64,000 nt of DNA, from contig NZ_BBYK01000039.1 of assembly GCF_001570365.1 (NCBI RefSeq), forward strand, positions 334,790 through 398,789, in the 5' to 3' direction. The translations under genes and the position numbers were made by a program. The notes under the pieces were generated by a model. It did not search any database, was not told the DNA's origin, and saw only the letters and a list, made by a program, of their open reading frames with translations. This document shows, piece by piece, positions 33,152 to 42,029 of this stretch. Within the stretch, counting starts at the first letter, position 1. Each line of letters begins with the position of its first letter. The DNA comes from Microtetraspora fusca (GTDB taxonomy: Bacteria > Actinomycetota > Actinomycetes > Streptosporangiales > Streptosporangiaceae).

Positions 33152-33169
33152 ACCCGGGAGATACCCGGG
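33152..33169. promoter_or_regulatory. ACCCGGG direct repeat in divergent promoter
   Basis: ACCCGGG occurs at 33152-33158 and 33163-33169, one helical turn apart, each containing a CCCGGG palindrome. It lies between the membrane protein and the kinase gene and could be a response-regulator site. Confidence 0.45.
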
Positions 33170-33209
33170 GATGACGTGCGACGGCCGTGCAGGTCGGTAC
33201 ATTCGCCGC

Positions 33210-34391
33210 ATGACCGACCGGCGCCAGGCGCACCTGATCGGCGACGGTGTGCTCGCCCTGGTGCTCACCGTCTTCGCCCAATTGGACCTGCGCTTCAACG
33301 TCGAGCAGGCGGACCACTACGGCTCCGAGCCGGTCCGCGCGATCACCACCGCGGTGGCCACCGCCGTGCTCGCGCTGCGCCGCCGCGCGCCGGTCGCGAC
33401 GGCGGTGTGCGTGGCGCTGGCGAGCGCCGGGCCGCAGCTGTTCACCACGCTCACCGTGCAGCTGTGGGGCGATTTCCTGCCGCTGCTCATCGCCACCTAC
33501 TCCGCCGCCCGGTACGCCGAGGGCCGCCGGGTGATCCTGGGTGTGCTCGCGCCCTGCGCGGCGATGACGGTCGCCTGGCTGCTGGTGCCGGCCGTCCACA
33601 GCACGCCCAACCTGCCGATCATGTTCCTGCCGTACCTCTTCTGCATCGCCGCCGGCCGGATCGTGCGCCGTCAGGTGCACGGCCACGAGGCGGCCCGGGC
33701 CCTCGCGCGGCGGCTGGAGGACGAGCGTCAGGAGTCCATCCGCGCCGCGATCTCCGAGGAGCGGGGCCGGCTGGCCCGGGAACTGCACGACATCGTGGCG
33801 CACTGCGTGAGCGTCATGGTCGTGCAGGCCGGTGCCGCCGAGGACCTGCTCGACCGCGATCCGGATGCGGCCCGGGCCCCGCTGCGCTCGGTCCAGGACA
33901 CGGGCCGGCAGGCGATCACGGAGCTCAGCCGGATGCTCGGGCTGCTGCGCGGCGCGGCCGGTGGGCCGGGCCTGCGCCCCCAGCCCGGCACCGCCGACCT
34001 CGCCGACCTCGCCACCCACATGAGCGAGATCGGGCTGCCGGTCACGGTCTCCGCGACCGGCGCGGTACGCCCGCTCGCGCCCGGCGTCGAGCTCACCATC
34101 TACCGTGTGGTGCAGGAGGCGTTGACCAACACGCTCAAGCACGCCGGTCCCGCTCAGGCCCGGGTGCTGCTGCACTACACGGAGAGCGAGGTGACCGTGG
34201 AGGTGGTCGACGACGGGCGCGGCGCGATCGGCGCCGGGACCGGGCACGGGCTCGTCGGCATGCGGGAGCGGGTCGGCCTGTACGGGGGCACGCTCAGCGC
34301 GGACGCCGAGCCGACCGGCGGGTTCGCGGTGCGGGCGAGTCTGCCGCTGACCGAGCCGCCCGCCCGCGCCGGTGCGGCTCCGCAGCCGTGA
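33210..34391 (+). CDS. NarL-family sensor histidine kinase
   Basis: The 393-residue kinase starts at MTDRRQAHLIGDG. Five or six membrane helices fill residues 10-150. The HisKA_3 box is RGRLARELHDIVAHCVSVMV with the phospho-accepting histidine, and the ATPase domain has LTIYRVVQEALTNTLKHAG and GHGLVGMRERVGLYGG. No separate sensor domain is seen, so the signal is probably sensed in the membrane. It overlaps the response regulator by four bases (GTGA). Confidence 0.92.
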   Translation: MTDRRQAHLIGDGVLALVLTVFAQLDLRFNVEQADHYGSEPVRAITTAVATAVLALRRRAPVATAVCVALASAGPQLFTTLTVQLWGDFLPLLIATYSAARYAEGRRVILGVLAPCAAMTVAWLLVPAVHSTPNLPIMFLPYLFCIAAGRIVRRQVHGHEAARALARRLEDERQESIRAAISEERGRLARELHDIVAHCVSVMVVQAGAAEDLLDRDPDAARAPLRSVQDTGRQAITELSRMLGLLRGAAGGPGLRPQPGTADLADLATHMSEIGLPVTVSATGAVRPLAPGVELTIYRVVQEALTNTLKHAGPAQARVLLHYTESEVTVEVVDDGRGAIGAGTGHGLVGMRERVGLYGGTLSADAEPTGGFAVRASLPLTEPPARAGAAPQP

Positions 34392-35050
34392 TCCGGGTCC
34401 TCCTGGCCGACGACCAGGCCCTGGTGCGCGGCGGCTTCCGCTCCATCCTCGAGGGCCAGCCCGACATCGAGGTCGTGGGAGAGGCGGCCGACGGCGGCGA
34501 GGCGGTGGTCGCCGCGCTGACCGGCGACCCGGACGTGGTCGTGATGGACATACGGATGCCCCGGGTCGACGGCATCGAGGCCACCCGGCGGCTGCTCGCC
34601 GACGGGCGCAGTCGGGCGCGGGTGCTGATCCTGACCACGTTCGACCACGACGAGTACGTCTACGAGGCGCTGCGCGCCGGCGCCAGCGGCTTCCTGCTCA
34701 AGACCGCACCGCCCCGGCAGCTCGCGGACGCCATCCGCACCGTCGCGGCGGGCGAGGCGCTCCTCGCCCCGGAGATCACGCGGCTGCTGATCGAGGACTA
34801 TGTACGCCGCCCCCGCCCCTCGGCCGCCGCCCCTGCGGGCTTGAACCAGCTGACCCCGCGGGAGCTGGAGGTGCTGGTGATGATCGCCCGTGGACTGTCG
34901 AACGCCGAGATCGGCGCCGCCCTGTTCCTCAGCGAACCGACCATCAAGACGCATGTGACCCACGTCCTGGCCAAGCTGACCCTGCGCGACCGCGTTCAGG
35001 CGGTGGTGTTCGCCTACGAGTGCGGACTGATCCGCCCCGGCGGGCCCTGA
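34388..35050 (+). CDS. LuxR/NarL-type response regulator
   Basis: The 220-residue protein starts with GTG at 34388. The receiver domain has LLADDQALVRGG, the phospho-acceptor VVMDIRMPRVDG, and TTFDHDEYVYEAL and FLLKTAPP for the later switch residues. The C-terminal LuxR helix-turn-helix reads LTPRELEVLVMIARGLSNAE. It is the cognate partner of the kinase upstream and may act on the ACCCGGG repeats at 33152. Confidence 0.93.
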   Translation: MIRVLLADDQALVRGGFRSILEGQPDIEVVGEAADGGEAVVAALTGDPDVVVMDIRMPRVDGIEATRRLLADGRSRARVLILTTFDHDEYVYEALRAGASGFLLKTAPPRQLADAIRTVAAGEALLAPEITRLLIEDYVRRPRPSAAAPAGLNQLTPRELEVLVMIARGLSNAEIGAALFLSEPTIKTHVTHVLAKLTLRDRVQAVVFAYECGLIRPGGP

Positions 35051-35138
35051 TACGGCCTCGGTCCCGTACCGAACGCGCCGAGGCGCCGGCCACTACGACG
35101 AGCTACGCCGGCACACCTCGGTGATGGTCACGTGCTCA

Positions 35139-35687
35139 TTACCGCCGCCCGCCGAACTCCCAGTCGTGGACCTCGATGTCGGCGTACCGGTCCGGGGTCA
35201 GGACGGCGCGTGCCGCATCCGGGTCCGGCGCCCGGACCAGCAGCGCCGTACCCAGCCAGGTGGTGCCGTCGTCGGACAGCAGTGGCCCATACGCGATCAG
35301 TTCGTCCTGGCCGGACGGCGGGACAAGGTCGGCAGCCTGCCCGGAGCCGAGGCCCAGCACGAGATACCGGTTGCCGCCCTCTCGGCCGCCAGGGAAATCC
35401 CACATGGTGCGCCCCAGCACGTTGCGCCATCGGCGCAACACCACATCCCGATATACACCGGCCTGATAGTTGGGCTCGTCGAAGACGAACGCACGCGCAG
35501 TGGCGACATCTGGCAGGTCGAGGATGTGCACGCTGCCGGTGGCCGTGTCGCTGCCGGGGCCGAAGGTCGGGCCACGGGCGATCATTTCCGCCGCGTACCG
35601 GTCCATGTAGGACCAGTGCTCTTCCAGCAGCTCGTCGCGCAGCGCCGCGGAGTCAGGCCGATCACGGTGATAACAGAAGAACTCCAT
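35139..35687 (-). CDS. YciI-family protein
   Basis: The 182-residue protein starts at MEFFCYHRDRPDS. It contains two ferredoxin-like YciI halves: HWSYMDRYAAEMIARGPTF with SVHILDLPDVATARAFV, and YGPLLSDDGTTWLGTALLV with DPDAARAVLTPD. The duplicated domain suggests an internal pseudo-dimer. YciI proteins are small dehydrochlorinase-like or isomerase-like proteins of unclear role. Confidence 0.78.
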   Translation of the reverse strand: MEFFCYHRDRPDSAALRDELLEEHWSYMDRYAAEMIARGPTFGPGSDTATGSVHILDLPDVATARAFVFDEPNYQAGVYRDVVLRRWRNVLGRTMWDFPGGREGGNRYLVLGLGSGQAADLVPPSGQDELIAYGPLLSDDGTTWLGTALLVRAPDPDAARAVLTPDRYADIEVHDWEFGGRR

Positions 35688-35790
35688 GCCGAGATTACCT
35701 ACCACGGACTCGGCGACAGCTACGAGGAGGGCGGGGACAGGCCGGGCATGGCACCTCTGTCAGAGCAGCCCGTGCGGGTGATCACGGTGT

Positions 35791-35850
35791 CAATAGCGTG
35801 CCATTAAGGACGTTCAGTCACGGTCACTCGCGGGCTGTCGGCAATACGGA
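35791..35850. repeat. decayed att arm module
   Basis: CAATAGCGTGCCATTAAGG followed by TTCAGTCACGGTCACTCGCGGG matches the arm that precedes att copies B-D. The tRNA-Ala core itself is not found. This is probably the worn outer border of the second element. Confidence 0.6.
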
Positions 35851-35930
35851 GCCCAGAGCCTCACCCAGGCGTAGGCCGGGCACGTCTATTCGGGATGCGA
35901 TGACAGATCGCGCGCAGGCAGACTGTGCGG

Positions 35931-36788
35931 ATGAGCGTGGACACGTCTACGTCGCCGCAGGAGCGAGCCCTCCGCCACGTCGAGGCCCTGTCGTCAGGGG
36001 ACCCGCTCGACCCTCGGTTGCAGGTGACGCTCAACTTCCACCCTGACCGCTTGGTCGGCGGCCGGCAGATCCTGCTCAGGCTGGCCGACGACGGCGTCTA
36101 CGTGTCGCAATTCGTCACCGGAACGAGCAACGGGGGACTCACCGCTCATCCCGGCGGCGACCGGTGGCGCTGGGAAAGCAGGATCTTCGGTGGCGCGTAC
36201 GACCATGCGCCTGCCGAGGAGCGCCCCGTCTACGGTGCGCTGAACTTCCGGCGCAAGTCCATCGGCGCCGCGCCGCGGTTTGGCTCCGCCCACTTCAAGC
36301 TGACGGCCGAGACTCTTCGGCGAACCACATTCTGCTACCCAGACAGCTTCTTCGAACCCTCGGCGTTCGGCGTCGCGTCCCGCATGGCGCTGATCGAACT
36401 GGCCGAAGCTGACGACCAGGACCTCCTGGACGACTACATCGAGGCGCAGGTGCACGGGCCGGTCAGGCTCGACCGGGACGTGGAGGCCCTGTTCCTCGAC
36501 CCGAGCTATCGCGGCACGGCCGTGGAGGCTGCGGCCCGCCGGCTTCCGTGCGCCCTGAAGTGGCATTCCGGATTTCGTCTCACGATCGATCATCTGCGGC
36601 GCCACCCGAACTACCGGGGACAGGAGTACGTAGCGCTCGGCGCCGAGATCGCGGTCGACGGCCTGCTCGATCCGCGGATCATCGGAGACGCTGCCCGCAC
36701 TGGACGCTACGACGTGCAGGCGCTGAAGAAGGTCTGGCACTGCGTGGCGTGCTTCGGCTCGCCTCTGCTCCCGGCCGGCGAGTGCTGA
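35931..36788 (+). CDS. DUF3626 domain protein
   Basis: The 285-residue protein starts at ATG 35931; a GTG at 35925 is also possible. VTLNFHPDRL, YVSQFVTGTSNGGLT and RPVYGALNFRR are hallmarks of DUF3626, a family with a conserved histidine-aspartate core found in bacteria and fungi. No catalytic role has been shown. The gene stands alone just outside the decayed att arm. Confidence 0.8.
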   Translation: MSVDTSTSPQERALRHVEALSSGDPLDPRLQVTLNFHPDRLVGGRQILLRLADDGVYVSQFVTGTSNGGLTAHPGGDRWRWESRIFGGAYDHAPAEERPVYGALNFRRKSIGAAPRFGSAHFKLTAETLRRTTFCYPDSFFEPSAFGVASRMALIELAEADDQDLLDDYIEAQVHGPVRLDRDVEALFLDPSYRGTAVEAAARRLPCALKWHSGFRLTIDHLRRHPNYRGQEYVALGAEIAVDGLLDPRIIGDAARTGRYDVQALKKVWHCVACFGSPLLPAGEC

Positions 36789-37167
36789 TCACCGTCTGCT
36801 GACCGCCGTCTCGACCTCTCGTCGCGGTTGCGGTGCGCTCGCATTACCCAAGGGAAGCGAAGGCCACGCGATGGTTGGCCAAGCAGCAAAGAAGGTGCGG
36901 AACGCTGCCGAGGGCAGCTGATCGGCGCCGCGCCGGGCCGCAGGTCAGAAGCCCACTCCCCCCAACATGATCAATTCCACGAGGTTGGGCGGCGTGCTGC
37001 TCGGTGTGAGCCCGGCGAGGTTTGCCGTGATAACGGCGAATCCTTTCGCGGTGTGGGGGCCTCTTATGGGGTGATGGCCACACTGGCGAAGGAGATGGGG
37101 ATGAGTGACGTCGTGATGCCGACTGTGCGGCTGGCGCTCTTCGGGACCTCGTTTCGGCGGCGAGGGC
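36789..37167. other. intergenic stretch with a possible short upstream ORF
   Basis: No clear gene is seen. A 35-codon frame at 37075-37182 (starting MATLAKEMGMSD) ends just inside the sigma factor start and could be a leader peptide. It has no recognised motif. GCGAAGGAGATGGGGATG near 37084 also offers internal starts. Confidence 0.4.
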
Positions 37168-37758
37168 GTGGACGTGGCTGACCGCTCTTGGGCGAGCACG
37201 CAGCTCATTGAGGCCGCACAGGCCGGTGATCGCGAGTCGATCACTGCGGTGCTCCATGGTGCCCATTCTCATGTGCGGCGCTTCGCGGAGCATCTTTGTG
37301 CGTCCCCGCAGGATGCCGAAGACGCCGCGCAGGAAGCGCTGATCATCCTCTACCGGAAGATCGGCTCCCTGCGCGCCACCAGGGCACTGGCATCGTGGAT
37401 GTTCCAAATCGTCCGGAACGAGTGCCTGCGCCGCGCTCGAGTGCTGTTCGAGCGTCCTGACGAGGCCGAAGCCGGTCTGGTGACCTCAGCCGAGGACGAG
37501 GTCATCCGGCGTCTGGAAGCCGAACTCGTCGCGAAGGCGATCCAGGAGTTGCCAGATGTTCAGCGCAGAGTATTGATCATGCGGGATGTACTGGGCTACC
37601 CGGGGCGGAGCGTCGCAGGGGCGCTCGGCTTGAGTAACGCCGCGATGAAGTCCCAGCTGCACCGGGCCCGCAACAGGCTTCGCCTCAGCTTGGGCGGCAC
37701 GACCGGCCCCATCGACGGCCGGCATGACCCCGGAACCACCGGCACCTGGCCTGTGTAG
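37168..37758 (+). CDS. ECF-type RNA polymerase sigma factor
   Basis: The 196-residue protein starts with GTG at 37168. Region 2 is visible as CASPQDAEDAAQEALIILYR and ASWMFQIVRNECLRRAR. Region 4 is AIQELPDVQRRVLIMRDVLG with ALGLSNAAMKSQLHRARNRL. No anti-sigma gene is adjacent. A redoxin follows 41 bases downstream, so redox stress is a plausible signal. The short upstream ORF overlapping its start may control translation. Confidence 0.9.
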   Translation: MDVADRSWASTQLIEAAQAGDRESITAVLHGAHSHVRRFAEHLCASPQDAEDAAQEALIILYRKIGSLRATRALASWMFQIVRNECLRRARVLFERPDEAEAGLVTSAEDEVIRRLEAELVAKAIQELPDVQRRVLIMRDVLGYPGRSVAGALGLSNAAMKSQLHRARNRLRLSLGGTTGPIDGRHDPGTTGTWPV

Positions 37759-37799
37759 ACCGCATTTCCACAACCCGAGTTAGAAGGGGAAGCTTCGCC

Positions 37800-38273
37800 A
37801 TGCTCGAAACCGGATCGCCCGCACCCGACATAGCGCTGGAGGACACCGACGGCCGGGCCGTCCGCCTGTCCGACTTCCAGGGCAATCATGCCGTGCTGAT
37901 CTATTTCATGCGGTCGACGTCATGCGCGGTCTGCAACAGGCACGTCCACGACCTCATCCGGCGCCGCAACGAGTTCGCAGCTGACGACGTTCAGGTGCTT
38001 GTCGCGGTTCCTGAGGACCGTCAAGAAGCGGCGGCGTGGAAGGCCAAGCGCCAGGTCCCGTTCCCCGTCCTCGTCGGCCGCCGGGGCACCCCGCACGAGA
38101 TGATCGGCTTGAGCAGAAAGGTCTTCGGCTCCCTGCAGCAGTCAGGCAGCATCCTCATCGACTCCCGAGGCGTCATCCGCCACGCTCACGGCGCGACCAT
38201 GCCCACCAGCGGCTACGACAAGAAAAGGATCATCGCCGCCGTCCAGGGTCTCCGCACCCGGAAGGGCACCTAG
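37800..38273 (+). CDS. peroxiredoxin/thioredoxin-like redoxin
   Basis: The 157-residue AhpC/TSA-type protein has the order ETGSPAPDIALEDTDGRAV, then IYFMRSTSCAVCNRHVHDL. The active site is C-x-x-C instead of the usual TxxC, so it may act as a thiol oxidoreductase. It starts at ATG 37800 after AGAAGGGGA. It is likely co-transcribed with the sigma factor. Confidence 0.85.
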   Translation: MLETGSPAPDIALEDTDGRAVRLSDFQGNHAVLIYFMRSTSCAVCNRHVHDLIRRRNEFAADDVQVLVAVPEDRQEAAAWKAKRQVPFPVLVGRRGTPHEMIGLSRKVFGSLQQSGSILIDSRGVIRHAHGATMPTSGYDKKRIIAAVQGLRTRKGT

Positions 38274-38950
38274 ACCAGCCGCCACCTCGTTCCCGAGCTG
38301 CGCTACTTCGTCCAAGGCCCCTACCGCACTCGACCTCCGGTTCCTCCCAGGACAGCTGTATCAGCGTCGTGTCGGCGAGCCGCTCATCTTTCGCGGGTAG
38401 TCCGGGCATGGATTGCTTGCTCCTTCATTCGATGCCTTTCGACACGTGAGCACGGTTGCCTGTACTTACCGCTGATTCCGGAAATGGTTCACGGCAGGGT
38501 TGCGGCCGTCGCCGGCCAACTCGGTGTGCATGGGAAGGCGTGGCGCGGCCAGGTCCGCCAGGCCGAGAGCGACGACAGGAAACGGCCCAGCACCTTCAGC
38601 AGGGACGTGGTTGGGTCTGCTCGGGCCGGCTCACGCGGAGACGGTTACGACAAGGCTCTGGCCGAGAGCCCCACCGACCCGTACAAGACCGATGGGACGG
38701 GCCTGGATGATGTGGAGATCGCCACCATGGAATAGGTGGACTGCTGCAACAGTCCGCGGTTGCGCAGAGCTTGCCGGGATCTCCCGCCTGCCGAATTCGA
38801 GGCGCTGTATCCGCAGAGAAATCAACCCGGCGCTCTCCGCGCCGGAGCCAACTGCCGTGCCATTACCAGGAGATGAAGCTCGCAGGTCAGGGGCCCGCGC
38901 CGCCTCCACTGCCTGCCCGAGATCGGCGTTGTGATGCATTGCGAGAGTGG
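38274..38950. other. degenerate stretch containing a transposase relic
   Basis: Apart from the IS3-type fragment (listed separately) I see no gene. All frames are short and overlap each other, and no RNA gene is visible. Confidence 0.45.
38484..38735 (+). pseudogene. IS3-family transposase OrfA remnant
   Basis: The frame reads VAAVAGQLGVHGKAWRGQVR and then QAESDDRKRPST, close to the helix-turn-helix of IS3 OrfA proteins of actinomycetes (typical form: a VAxxLGVxxExLRxWVRQAExD pattern). The downstream leucine zipper and OrfB are missing, and no terminal repeats were found. It is an old insertion scar. Confidence 0.6.
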
Positions 38951-39514
38951 TCACTGGCAGTTGGCCGGATCCTGGCCTTGGCGGTCGAATTCTTTCCGTG
39001 TGATCACGACATCAACCCAATCGGGCACCGACCGTTTCTCGTCGTAACGCTGGACCAGCACCGACCCTGGCTTCAGCGTCGCCACACTGTCGGCGGAGAA
39101 GCTGACGTAGTTGGTGTTGACCTGGTTGGAGCCCCGTCCCTGATAACCGAATGCGTGATAGGAAACCCCCGGGCGCAGTACGAACGGCTTTGGCTCCACC
39201 GTCCAGCCGTCATCGGGGGCGTCCAGCCGGAAGGATGCGCTCTGTCCGTCAAGGGACGGTGCGATGAAGTCCACATCGTCCGCGACCGTTGCGCCTGATG
39301 AAGGGCCGGGCATGGCATCCAGCGGGCCCGAGGCGTCCTCGTAATGAGAGATGCTTACGCCTTCAGGAGTCGCTCCCTCACACCATGCCAGGACGACGAT
39401 CGGATGCCCCTCGGCGTCGACGCTGACTCCGGTCGACCCGGCTATGGGAGGTGAGCAACTCGTAACGCCCATGATCCCGATGATTATCAGCAAGACCCCG
39501 CATAAGCGCCTCAT
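38951..39514 (-). CDS. lipoprotein of unknown function
   Basis: The 187-residue product has a lipoprotein signal (MRRLCGVLLIIIGIMGVTSC, with lipobox VTSC). The mature part is acidic and beta-rich, with no recognised domain, and ends in a cysteine near ANCQ. It should be anchored on the outer face of the membrane. Confidence 0.7.
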   Translation of the reverse strand: MRRLCGVLLIIIGIMGVTSCSPPIAGSTGVSVDAEGHPIVVLAWCEGATPEGVSISHYEDASGPLDAMPGPSSGATVADDVDFIAPSLDGQSASFRLDAPDDGWTVEPKPFVLRPGVSYHAFGYQGRGSNQVNTNYVSFSADSVATLKPGSVLVQRYDEKRSVPDWVDVVITRKEFDRQGQDPANCQ

Positions 39515-39948
39515 ATTTGCAGGCTAAGCAGGACCGAATGTTACTGCCATGAGCCGTGATCAGATTGCCGTCCAACCGTATCGGGGCTGTGTGGGGATGG
39601 TGAAGGAGGTCGGTTTGCGGTGGGCGCTCATGCGGGAGCCCAGCATGCCGCCGTGCTGACGGCGATTCTCGAATTAGTCACACTTCGGGTTGCGGTACAG
39701 GACCGTGCGGAGCCGTTCAAGCAGGCCGATCATGTCCACCTTCAGAGCACCCCATGCCGGGCGACGAGCGTGGCGAGCAGGACCGACGGGCGGAACCGTC
39801 GGTCAGCCATGTGGTCGGGTCTGTGAAGCGCTTGTGCTCTCCGCTTTCAGGCCCCCGCCGAATTGTCGGTCGGTCCGGCTAGCCTCTGTTCCTCCAAGGG
39901 AACGGGCTAATCCGCTATTCCTTGTCGCGACCGCAAGAGAGGAATCCT
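39515..39948. other. intergenic stretch without a supported gene
   Basis: A GTG frame at 39620-39826 follows GGAGG-like bases but has no recognisable sequence. AAGAGAGGAA at 39934-39943 is the ribosome binding site of the next gene. Confidence 0.4.
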
Positions 39949-41001
39949 GTGGGTCTATTAGGGAGAACTGGACGCCGAATCGGCGGGCCGGTGGTTGTTA
40001 TCGCCCTGGCGTCCGGCACCTTTGTCCCGGCGGCGCATGCCGCCCCGAAATCATGGAACACCGTGTCCGCCTCCATCGAGGACGCCGACACGCCGCCTGA
40101 GCAGGGTGGCGACCCGACTCAGAACCTCGTTCAGAAGCTCACCATCAACTTCGAGCGGATTACCGCGTCGAAGTGCCCGTTGACCTTCAAAATCCACGGC
40201 TCCTTCGAGGGGCTTCCCGCCGGCCCGCAGGTTATCCAATATCGCCTCGTCGGCACCGACGAGTGGAAGACCGTCAACGTGCCGGCCGACCACGGAGCCG
40301 TGTTCACCACCGTGCTGGAGACGCTCGACTGGGATTGGGAGTGGGACTGGGAGACTACGGCCAAGACCTCGATGCAGATCGAGATCAGACAGCCGAACGG
40401 TCTGAAATCCAACACCCTCTACTACTTCAAGTGCGGTTCGCCGGGTGCGGAGGAAACGTTCGGCGCGACCGCCGAGAACATTGGACTGACCGCCAGCGGT
40501 GGCCCGCTGGTCGAACTGGTCGCTGACGCCTACCTGGACGCGGTCCAGGCCCTCTCCGGCGCGGAGGTCGCCCTCGTCAGCAGGTACGGGTTCCGGACGG
40601 ACCTGAACGCGGGGCCGGTCACCTACGAGGAACTGTGGAACACCCGGCCGGCCGGGCTCGCCGTAGACGTGAACGCGATGACCGGCGCGCAGCTCAAGAA
40701 GCTGCTGGCGTATCCGAACCCCTCGGGCTGGGTGCTGACCCCGTCGGCCTCACTTCGCTACACGCTGGAGGGTGGCGTCGTGACCGAGATCACGTTGAAC
40801 GGTGCTCCGGTGACCGACACGCAGGTGATCAAGGTTGCGGCCAATTACACGCTGATGGGCGGCTGGGAGGGCTTCCCCCAATGGGAGGGAAGCACCACTG
40901 TCTACCACGGCGGGCCGGACGACACCGGAGCGCTGGCGTCCTACATCGTGAAGAACTCACCGGTCAGGGCGCCGGAGGGGGATCGCGTCACCATTCGATG
41001 A
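39949..41001 (+). CDS. secreted protein with orphan 5'-nucleotidase C-terminal domain
   Basis: The 350-residue protein starts with GTG at 39949 after AGAGAGGAA and has a signal peptide ending AAHAAPKS. Residues 30-165 form a beta-rich domain of unknown type with a WDWEWDWE run. Residues 175-345 match the 5'-nucleotidase C-terminal domain (SGGPLVELVADAYLDA, GAEVALVSRYGFRTDL, MTGAQLKKLL and YTLMGGWEGFP). The N-terminal metallophosphatase domain that normally supplies catalysis is absent, so it may bind nucleotides or nucleosides rather than hydrolyse them. Confidence 0.75.
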   Translation: MGLLGRTGRRIGGPVVVIALASGTFVPAAHAAPKSWNTVSASIEDADTPPEQGGDPTQNLVQKLTINFERITASKCPLTFKIHGSFEGLPAGPQVIQYRLVGTDEWKTVNVPADHGAVFTTVLETLDWDWEWDWETTAKTSMQIEIRQPNGLKSNTLYYFKCGSPGAEETFGATAENIGLTASGGPLVELVADAYLDAVQALSGAEVALVSRYGFRTDLNAGPVTYEELWNTRPAGLAVDVNAMTGAQLKKLLAYPNPSGWVLTPSASLRYTLEGGVVTEITLNGAPVTDTQVIKVAANYTLMGGWEGFPQWEGSTTVYHGGPDDTGALASYIVKNSPVRAPEGDRVTIR

Positions 41002-41162
41002 GTGACACCCGACCGGTCGGACGGGCATAGCGCCCGACCTCCGGGCTGATCGCCGGGCGGAGCACATTCCGTCCGGCGATTCGTTCTCGGTCAGGTGAGC
41101 GCTCGCGTGGAAAGCCGACCGGCCGCAAGGCTGTCCCTCTTCGGCGCTGGCGGCCAGGCCGT

Positions 41163-41711
41163 TCAGTTTTCGGCGGGCTGGTAGACGAGGGACAGCACAC
41201 CCGTCTCGAAGGTCGTCGAGGAGGTGAGCTTCATCGGGATCTGGACGCCCTCCTCGAACAGCCGCTGGCCGGTGCCGACCACGATCGGGTGTACGAGCAG
41301 GCGGAGTTCGTCGAGCAGGCCGTGTCGCATCAGCGAGCGTACGAGGGTGGTGCTGCCGCTGATGCTGATGCTCTTGCCCGGCTCCTGCTTGAGCTTGGTG
41401 ATCTCCTCGACGAAGTCGCCGCTGACCAGAGTGCAGTTCTGCCACTCGACCTTGTCGAGGGTCGATGAGACGACGTACTTCTGGATGTTGTTGATGAAGG
41501 GGGCGAAGGGGTCGTCCGCCTCGGTCTTGCCCGGCCAGTAGGCCGCCCAGTCCTCGTACATGACCCGACCCATCATCATCGCGTCACTCTCGGACATCTG
41601 TGCGCCGATGGCCGCCCCCATCTCGTCGTTGAAGTAGGGGAAGTGCCACTTGTCGGGCGACTCGACGACGCCGTCCAGCGAAATGAAGAAAGCCGCGACG
41701 ATCTTGCGCAT
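41163..41711 (-). CDS. dihydrofolate reductase-family (RibD C-terminal-like) protein
   Basis: The 182-residue protein starts at MRKIVAAFFISLDGVV; the extra upstream codons are not conserved. DAMMMGRVMYEDWAAYW and ISISGSTTLVRSLMRHGLLD are typical of this stand-alone reductase family, which is common in actinomycetes and usually of unknown substrate. It would use NADPH. Confidence 0.88.
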   Translation of the reverse strand: MRKIVAAFFISLDGVVESPDKWHFPYFNDEMGAAIGAQMSESDAMMMGRVMYEDWAAYWPGKTEADDPFAPFINNIQKYVVSSTLDKVEWQNCTLVSGDFVEEITKLKQEPGKSISISGSTTLVRSLMRHGLLDELRLLVHPIVVGTGQRLFEEGVQIPMKLTSSTTFETGVLSLVYQPAEN

Positions 41712-42029
41712 CTCTCGATCTCCTCTGTCTCTCGTTGTGTGACCCACCTTGGCAGCCGACGACTTCTGCTGTCAAGACAAAATTATTTTTCGGTGCCGGG
41801 CTCGGATCGGACGTGCCCGCATGGACTGCTCGCCATGGACGCCTCCCGGCCTGTCGGTAGAGGCAGCAGGCGGGACGGACACCTTGGGAGATCAAGGCGG
41901 TGGGCAGGGCACGTCCGCCGGAACGCGGCCTCTCCTCCGCCCGTCTCTGGGCGCGCCGAGGCCGGAAGCGGCTACGGACAGCCCGCCGTACCGGCGTGCC
42001 GCCCGCCCTCTCAAAGGCCGGTTTTCGTG
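41712..42029. other. divergent intergenic region
   Basis: The region separates the reductase and phosphotransferase genes and should carry both promoters. An A/T-rich island with AAAATTATTTTT lies at 41780. No gene is supported. Confidence 0.45.

Noticed and set aside
32403..34247. 614-codon minus frame as one gene
   Set aside because: Only its last 211 codons (from ATG at 33038, with ribosome binding site) look like a membrane protein; the rest is antisense to the histidine kinase.
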